From Elmis aenea (lineage: Eukaryota; Arthropoda; Insecta; Coleoptera; Elmidae): 64,000 bases of DNA. The stretch spans positions 1 to 64,000 of the forward strand of contig CANTFG010000160.1 in the NCBI GenBank assembly GCA_947652605.1, given 5' to 3'. Of the stretch, positions 57,730 through 64,000 are shown one piece after another (position 1 is the first letter of the stretch; every line of letters starts with the position of its first letter). The notes under the pieces are model-generated. The model was not told where the DNA came from. It worked only from the letters and a program-made list of their open reading frames with translations, and made no database searches. A program made the translations under genes and the position numbers.

Positions 57730-58210
57730 GTATCTTGGTATACACTAGATCGACGACCAACATGGAAGCCCACATCGTTGTCAAACGCAAACTGAATTTA
57801 AAGTTCAAACAGCTCTATTGGCTTCTTGGTCAAAATTCGCAACTGACCACACAAAAGAAGCTTCTGGTGGATAAAACTATCCTTAAGCCCATCTGGACGT
57901 ATGGAATTTAGTTTTGGAGTTCAACACAGGTTCATCAAATATTGAAATAGTGCAAAGGTTAGATACAGCCGAAAATGCTACGCACTATAGCCAAAGCCCC
58001 GTGGTATGTGTCGAACAAACTCATCCATAGTGACTTTAATATAAGTACAGTGCGCGAAGAAATTACAAACTATAGTAAAAAAATACCAACACCGTTTGGA
58101 AGTGCATCCCAATTTAAGTGCTTTAAATATGCTAGTCAATGGTAGCGAAGTGCGTCGGTTAAAACGTTTTAAACCATTGGATTTAGGTTTTAAATGTACC
58201 GAATTCCAGT

Positions 58211-59057
58211 AAGGGCCTAGCAGGATAAGATAGGCCATCGGCCCTTGAAACCAAATTTTAAATTAGTTATTTTGCTATATAGGTATCATAAAATAAAAAA
58301 TATTTACAATAAATTTAGCACCCCCTTTGCCCCCCTTCTCCTAGTAATCGAAAAAAGCTGTTTTTTCGTTTTTATTTTTTTTCTTTGCACTGAATCATCG
58401 AAAAATTTTGAAAAAATTCATGAATGAGCATAATAACATACCTTATTTAAAAAAATTTTTATTTTTAAGTTTGACGAAAAATTCGAATTTTTGAAAAAAA
58501 ATTAATATTTTAAATGCGTTTTTCAATTGTTTTTTTTATAGGTAAGAGTGCGGCACTTACATATATATTGTATTTAGTCATAATTAATATTTCCTGAAAA
58601 ATTCAGGAAAATTGATGTGGTGCGCCGTGTTCAAAAATTGAAAAAACTGCTTATTTTTGCGCTTTTGTCCGTTTTGATTACTATTATGATAGTGACCAAT
58701 TATTAACAGTTAAATAGAGGACGATATAAACAGTATATCGTCTTACCCGCTAAAGTGGACATTCTGAAATTGTTCTTTGGGGACCAGGAACACAATAATT
58801 GCAGATAACCAAAGGAATGTGACGTCACATTAATATCGTTTCGCAGCGCGTTGCATACCGTGCTGCGCAAAAATATGGAAATAGGCAAATATCTGGAATA
58901 CTATTTAAGCTATTACAACGCAATTTGGTATCTGACCATTATCTTATGTTTCGGATTCAATGCTAGTATTTACGTTGCATCACGACTTCCGGTTCAATCG
59001 GAAACGAGCCTAAACTTTGAAATTTTAAATAGAACACCCTGTAAATTTTTATATTTT
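58211..59057. repeat. left long terminal inverted repeat
   Basis: About 847 bp. Contains two ORF-like stretches that are mirrored exactly in the right repeat and are therefore repeat sequence, not genes. The inner edge reads TTTAAATAGAACACCCTGTA, the same end as the 69-bp element at 55755-55823. Confidence 0.9.
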
Positions 59058-59059
59058 AT

Positions 59060-59245
59060 TTAAAAAAAAGATATAAAATGCGCTTTTTAATTGTTTTTTT
59101 ATAGGTAACAGTACGGCGGTTACATACATGTTGTATTTTGTCATCATTAATATATCCTCAAAAATTCTGGTCAGTTAAAGTGGTGCGCCGTGTTCAAAAA
59201 GTGAAAAAACTGTTTTTTTTTGCGCGTTTGTCGTCTGTTTTGTTT
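59060..59245. repeat. extra subrepeat beside the left inverted repeat
   Basis: Sequence from AAATGCGCTTTTTAATTG to GCGCGTTTGTCGTCTGTTTTG is a diverged direct copy of about 58505-58680, sharing GGTGCGCCGTGTTCAAAAA and GTACGGC/GTGCGGC segments. No such copy lies inside the right repeat. Confidence 0.7.
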
Positions 59246-59845
59246 CTAAACGATATTTGGCACTGGCATTTTAAGGCTTAGTAAATATTGTTATTAAAAA
59301 TCTGTTTTATTGTTTCTATTTATCTTTGTTTAAACAATATTTTTTAAACAAAATTCGTGTCTTAACATTTATATATTTAAAATATAATTTATTATTTTTG
59401 CGGTCTGTTATGGTGACGGGTATTTATTATCAAAAAATATAATGATTTATTATAAATAATGATAAACTATGGGGTTTTACTTAAATTAACAAATATAATA
59501 CATTAACACCTGGTTTCTACAAATAACAACTCACTACAATTTAATAAGTCAATTCTTACAAAATACAAAAGAATTACCTGTAGGTACATCAAATTTTAAT
59601 AGTAAAAAAAACAGCGGTCTGGGAGGGCCTACAATAGCAGGCAAAGTAGAGTAGAGATAAATGCCAGATCTTGGCTTAAACGGTTGCTACCAGCGGATAT
59701 ATTCTCCTTTTTCCTGATACAAGAAACGGAACATGCACAGATTGAAGGAACTTAAAAATACATAAGGTAACTTGCAATATTTGTAAAAATACTGATTCTG
59801 ACAATATTTTTAATAGGTAATATATACTTTTAAAAAAATACATAT

Positions 59846-61999
59846 TTAATCATCTTCATCACTGTCTTCGTTAATGACAACTTCCACAGCTTCTGTATCA
59901 AAAATCTTCGTAAGAATTTCTGCTGGTCTGATAATTTTTGATAAATACCTGGCATGAGATAAATAATATATAATTGTGGCTACATGTGCACAACATCCAA
60001 TTGTTCGGAGACCATTAGCACATTCACAGGAATAGCGTTTGATACCAGAATAACCAATAGAATTCGGTGCATACTGAATGTAACATTTGTAAGTTTTACT
60101 GTTGATGTGTCGCGAACGAATTTCAAACTTAACAATTTCTGAATTTTCTTTTAAATACTGCAATTGAATATTGTCATGCTCATCCATAATTTCTGCCAGA
60201 TATGAAATCGTTTGTGAAAGCTGATACGTGCCCGTAAAAAAAATTTGTAGGTCTTTTTCAGTGATTTCTGGAAAATCTAATAGATCTGATGAATTTAATT
60301 TTATGAATGGTTTTTTTCTTCTGCTCCATTTACTCTGCTGTGCTTCAGTGGCAAGTGAATTATCATCATTGTTTCTAGACAGTATTTGTTGAGATATTTC
60401 TTCAATTAAGTCAGTATCACAATTTAACCGCTTTCCATATTTATTTTGCAAATAGCAAGCAATCTTACAGTAAGCAGCAACTTTTTCTAACAGTTTGTTG
60501 TCTAACTGATGATGTAGCAGTTTGTATTTTTGTCCTATAATACCGTGAACTGCTTCAATGACCCATCGTAATTTAGTGACCATTCGTGACTCATTTGATT
60601 CTTTAGCGGTTAACTGTGATTTTTGGCCTTTTAAAGCAGGCATCAGGACGCGAATACCTTGTTCAGTAAGAAAAGATACAACATCTCTAAAACCTCTATC
60701 CAGTATAAATACGTCACCTTTTTTTAATATTTTTTGAATGCCATTAGCATCAGATAAAACAATTTTTAAAATTTCAGCGTCGTTTTGTTTTGCATAAAAA
60801 GGTCCTGGCACGTCAACGATCAATCCATTAGTAGTACAAATCGTAAAAGGTTTACAAAGTGGTAATTTTTTTTGCGCTGAATAAGATTTTCGTTGATACA
60901 CATTATTGCTACTTTTTTGATGTCGTATATAAGTACCATCACAAATTAATACGACTTTGTTTGTAATTCCATACAGTTTTTCCACGTAAGGTGACGTATT
61001 TTTAATAATATCTTCTCTACACAAGGAGTTTACACCAAATTTATTTTCTAAAATGTCATTTTCAAAAGATTTTATCACAGAATCGCAAATGTGTGACACA
61101 GATTGTTCATGTTTTAAATTTAAAATTGCAGCGATCATATTATTTGAACAGCCACTTCTTAATTTAAGTAAAAAAATAACTAAAGCTTGCAGCACTGACC
61201 GATTTTCTGATGACCGCATAGAACACAATGATTCTGATAACTCTTGCACTTGTTCTAGCGTTGATCCTGTAAACACTTTAATTCGTTCTGCAGAGAGTGT
61301 ATAATCACCTATTTGGTCATGAATACTTTGTTTACTTATAATCACCAACTGATCTAAGAAAAGAGACAGTTCAGACGTTTCCATGTAGCAATAATTAGAA
61401 TATATGCGCAAGTTTTGCGCAACATCGTTGTATAATTTTTTGTTAATCATGTGCTCAGAACAACATCGATTTCCTTTTGGAATGAAAATACGATGGTTAG
61501 CAAAAATATTAATTCTCGATTTCAAATCCATAACAATAAGCCTAGCTTTTGCTGCACCACATACAAAACAGTATGCATGCGTTGTTACTACTCGTTTGAA
61601 AGGCATTTCTATATACTCCTTAATTTCTGTCTCTACATAAACATACTCTGATCCACTTGAATTTGTCACTGTAGATGCTTGTGATGACGACACAGTTTGT
61701 GACAATGGTCGGGAGCAACTCGGGATATCGGTTTCCGTAATATGGGCTGCATTATCTTGAACCACGTTTTGAACTTTATTTTTCCCTTCACAATTCAATT
61801 TTGCTATAATAATATTACAGTTGCAGCATAATGTATCCCCTACATTGACTCTTCTTCTAATTAAAGTTGTCAACTCGGCAGCTTTACATGCGGTATCAAT
61901 TACTTTTCTAGGACCTCTGATTTTTCTAAGATATTTTAGGCACTTAAAGCATTTTTCCTCACAAGTCTTTTTAGTGTTAATGTTTTCTACTGATGCCAT
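59846..61999 (-). CDS. DDE transposase with SWIM zinc finger (ISL2EU-like), 717 aa
   Basis: An intact transposase. Residues 13-61 hold Cys pairs (C17xxC20, C58-C61) and 144-183 a second cluster (CFVC, RCCSEH), so zinc binding is likely. A helix-turn-helix-like segment is at about 280-310 (LRSGCSNNMIAAILNL). The DDE fold follows: Asp354 in LICDGTYI, Asp434 in FILDRGF, Glu482 in RWVIEAVHG. A C-terminal SWIM finger has C658-x-C660 and C670-x-H672, and an acidic tail ends the protein. The DGT, DRGF and WVIE..HG motifs are those of DDE_Tnp_4-type enzymes; the overall plan resembles ISL2EU transposases. Those elements often also carry a YqaJ-type nuclease ORF, which is absent here. The first ATG sits just outside the right inverted repeat region and gives the full Cys-rich N-terminus. 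Confidence 0.9.
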   Translation of the reverse strand: MASVENINTKKTCEEKCFKCLKYLRKIRGPRKVIDTACKAAELTTLIRRRVNVGDTLCCNCNIIIAKLNCEGKNKVQNVVQDNAAHITETDIPSCSRPLSQTVSSSQASTVTNSSGSEYVYVETEIKEYIEMPFKRVVTTHAYCFVCGAAKARLIVMDLKSRINIFANHRIFIPKGNRCCSEHMINKKLYNDVAQNLRIYSNYCYMETSELSLFLDQLVIISKQSIHDQIGDYTLSAERIKVFTGSTLEQVQELSESLCSMRSSENRSVLQALVIFLLKLRSGCSNNMIAAILNLKHEQSVSHICDSVIKSFENDILENKFGVNSLCREDIIKNTSPYVEKLYGITNKVVLICDGTYIRHQKSSNNVYQRKSYSAQKKLPLCKPFTICTTNGLIVDVPGPFYAKQNDAEILKIVLSDANGIQKILKKGDVFILDRGFRDVVSFLTEQGIRVLMPALKGQKSQLTAKESNESRMVTKLRWVIEAVHGIIGQKYKLLHHQLDNKLLEKVAAYCKIACYLQNKYGKRLNCDTDLIEEISQQILSRNNDDNSLATEAQQSKWSRRKKPFIKLNSSDLLDFPEITEKDLQIFFTGTYQLSQTISYLAEIMDEHDNIQLQYLKENSEIVKFEIRSRHINSKTYKCYIQYAPNSIGYSGIKRYSCECANGLRTIGCCAHVATIIYYLSHARYLSKIIRPAEILTKIFDTEAVEVVINEDSDEDD

Positions 62000-62582
62000 T
62001 GTCTATTAGGAAACGGAATAGAACTTTTTATTACTACTTGCAATAAAAACCTGTATTTTATAAATGCACTTTATAGCGGAATGCACAATTTTATAGCTTA
62101 AACACAACTATATATTTGTCACTTTCTTACGTTTACACAATAACATACCAAAAAAATGAACGTACAATTCCTTTTTGTGTTCAGCACAAAAAAACTGACA
62201 AAAACAAATAATACACTACACCCGGCAAAAGTTTAACGTTGTTTATAAGTCTAACGTGAATGCGCGCCAAATTCAAATTTAAATCTAGTACAACTTTTAA
62301 TTACATTATATCTCGTGCATGTGCTTATATGTAACACGCTGCGATTCGGTATTTATGTTATCGATATTTAAAGTTTCACAAGTTTGACCTACAATAAATA
62401 ACGCCGTGTAAAATATTTTAAATATTTAGCTATTGCAAAGTGTTACGTAATCTATTGTCAAGTATTAAACGAATTTTAACTGGATTTTCGATGTTTTATG
62501 AAAATGTAAATTTCACAAAAACGGTTAGCATAGGGCCCATATAACTTTTACATTTTATGAAGGAAATTTAGAGAGGAATCCA

Positions 62583-63429
62583 AAAATATAAAAATTTACA
62601 GGGTGTTCTATTTAAAATTTCAAAGTTTAGGCTCGTTTCCGATTGAACCGGAAGTCGTGATGCAACGTAAATACTAGCATTGAATCCGAAACATAAGATA
62701 ATGGTCAGATACCAAATTGCGTTGTAATAGCTTAAATAGTATTCCAGATATTTGCCTATTTCCATATTTTTGCGCAGCACGGTATGCAACGCGCTGCGAA
62801 ACGATATTAATGTGACGTCACATTCCTTTGGTTATCTGCAATTATTGTGTTCCTGGTCCCCAAAGAACAATTTCAGAATGTCCACTTTAGCGGGTAAGAC
62901 GATATACTGTTTATATCGTCCTCTATTTAACTGTTAATAATTGGTCACTATCATAATAGTAATCAAAACGGACAAAAGCGCAAAAATAAGCAGTTTTTTC
63001 AATTTTTGAACACGGCGCACCACATCAATTTTCCTGAATTTTTCAGGAAATATTAATTATGACTAAATACAATATATATGTAAGTGCCGCACTCTTACCT
63101 ATAAAAAAAACAATTGAAAAACGCATTTAAAATATTATTTTTTTTTCAAAAATTCGAATTTTTCGTCAAACTTAAAAATAAAAATTTTTTTAAATAAGGT
63201 ATGTTATTATGCTCATTCATGAATTTTTTCAAAATTTTTCGATGATTCAGTGCAAAGAAAAAAAATAAAAACGAAAAAACAGCTTTTTTCGATTACTAGG
63301 AGAAGGGGGGCAAAGGGGGTGCTAAATTTATTGTAAATATTTTTTATTTTATGATACCTATATAGCAAAATAACTAATTTAAAATTTAGTTTCAAGGGCC
63401 GATGGCCTATCTTATCCTGCTAGGCCCTT
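62583..63429. repeat. right long terminal inverted repeat
   Basis: Mirror copy of 58211-59057. It lies upstream of the transposase start codon (584 bp away) and may provide its promoter; I see no convincing TATA box at the right spacing. Confidence 0.9.
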
Positions 63430-64000
63430 TAAGTGACTTTTAACTAGTAACTAGCTCTTAACTATAAAGGTAGTAATAAGTTAGTTAAGAAAAATATATT
63501 AGCTTACTGTCACTGGACAGTCAACCTTCTCAAGTCTAGCCCTTTCACTGCGGGAACCGTAATAATCCGCATATATTTTTCGTGTCCCATGTGCGGGAGC
63601 CGTATTATAACGCTGGCGTAACCCACAAACTCCATAAGACCCGAAAAACGCCGCCCTGAAGACACGAACTTCTCAAACGAGTGCGGCAGCGAAAGGCCTA
63701 GATTGTTAACCAATTTGCTTATTGCTTCATAGTAAGCAGAATGCAAACAACTTAAGAAGTTAAAAAAAAAATGTTTGTTAGATCGTATAAATTCCCAACA
63801 CAATAGGATGGTTAAATTAATTATTGTAAGTGGTAAAAAAAACTACCACGAAAAAAATATGAAATAGAATTGCTGTGTATTGTAAACAAGTAAGCGAATT
63901 TTATTATATGTATTCGTTTTTGGTCTGTTTTTTTGTAAATTAGGTTATCTCTCTGCTGTTGACAAACCTGTGTTTAACGAGATATTTCTGTGCTGAAATA
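63430..64000. other. spacer at window end
   Basis: A 97-codon minus-strand ORF at 63510-63803 has no recognisable motif. Its GC-richer part contains a short direct repeat, GCGGGAACCGTAATAATCCGC and GCGGGAGCCGTATTATAACGC. Not called as a gene. Confidence 0.4.

Larger units (their letters stand above)
55898..58208 (+). pseudogene. jockey-like LINE relic split by later insertions
   Basis: The first part, 55898-56188, encodes VATFANDTAILASHSDP (the FADD box changed to FAND) and continues to QTLPQETSAKY. The second part, 57734-58208, resumes exactly with LGIH, then KFKQLYWLLGQNSQL, KTILKPIWTYGI and APWYVSN-like RT/thumb sequence, with stops and frame changes. AKY and LGIH are contiguous in jockey proteins, so 56189-57733 is all later insertion. 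The right end abuts the large DNA transposon at 58211. Confidence 0.85.
58211..63429 (-). mobile_element. DNA transposon with about 847-bp terminal inverted repeats (ISL2EU-like)
   Basis: 58211-59057 and 62583-63429 are reverse complements with only isolated mismatches that I could see (for example CCAAATTTT against CTAAATTTT near the outer end). Outer ends are AAGGGCCTAGCAGGATAAG. The body holds one transposase ORF on the minus strand. Flanks read CCAGT at the left and TAAGTG at the right. If the element starts at AGGGCC, the candidate target copies are GTA and TTA, not identical, so the duplication is unresolved. The near-identity of the long repeats and the open ORF mean a young, potentially complete element. 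Confidence 0.9.

Noticed and set aside
58245..59063. Three ORFs (58245-58427, 58703-58888, 58851-59063) repeated at 62568-63395
   Set aside because: Both sets lie in the long inverted repeats and have no domain signature; identity comes from the repeat, not from coding constraint.
63510..63803. 97-codon minus-strand ORF
   Set aside because: No motif, no splice or promoter support; contains a short direct repeat. Left uncalled.

Overview
The window is AT-rich animal DNA. Spliced gene structure, Helitron, hAT, mariner, PIF/Harbinger, jockey-like and RTE-like elements and a Kruppel-type C2H2 zinc-finger cluster all point to an arthropod, most likely an insect. The species cannot be fixed from the sequence. 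There is no bacterial gene organisation, no CRISPR array and no convincing tRNA or rRNA gene. Most of the window is transposon-derived or gene-poor.

Layout. 1-7.5 kb holds foldback repeats and a LINE RNase H relic. 7.5-17.6 kb is a locally duplicated zinc-finger locus on the minus strand. Copy A (9201-11522, 19 fingers) ends in an adjacent TAG-TAA pair that cuts off further in-frame fingers. Copy B (13957-15318) has 10 fingers. Copy C (16760-17590) keeps only the 5' end. Two non-autonomous Helitrons and a TIR element sit in these copies, and the paralogues supply the empty sites. 20-25 kb contains three hAT MITEs with perfect 8-bp target duplications. One of them interrupts a two-exon proline-rich gene (23003-24066). 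25-40 kb carries several large foldback elements, a mariner relic, two PIF/Harbinger-type MITEs (one keeping an MADF-like fragment), a jockey endonuclease relic and two minisatellites.

41.5-47.4 kb holds a complete but frameshifted hAT element (TSD TGTGTGCT), then an essentially full-length RTE-like LINE with a 15-bp target duplication and a 910-codon ORF. 47.6-58.2 kb has jockey RT relics and a four-layer nested insertion: a jockey copy split by a solo LTR, the LTR split by a foldback element, and a tRNA-derived SINE over the jockey/LTR junction.

58.2-63.4 kb is the most striking unit. It is an about 5.2-kb DNA transposon with near-identical inverted repeats of about 850 bp around one intact 717-codon transposase. 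The protein has a DDE catalytic triad, a helix-turn-helix-like segment, N-terminal Cys clusters and a C-terminal SWIM zinc finger, and resembles ISL2EU-type transposases. The second pervasive theme is a set of at least seven foldback elements. They have unrelated or partly related arms but the same outer ends (TACAGGGTG...CACCCTGTA or a variant) at TA/TATA sites.
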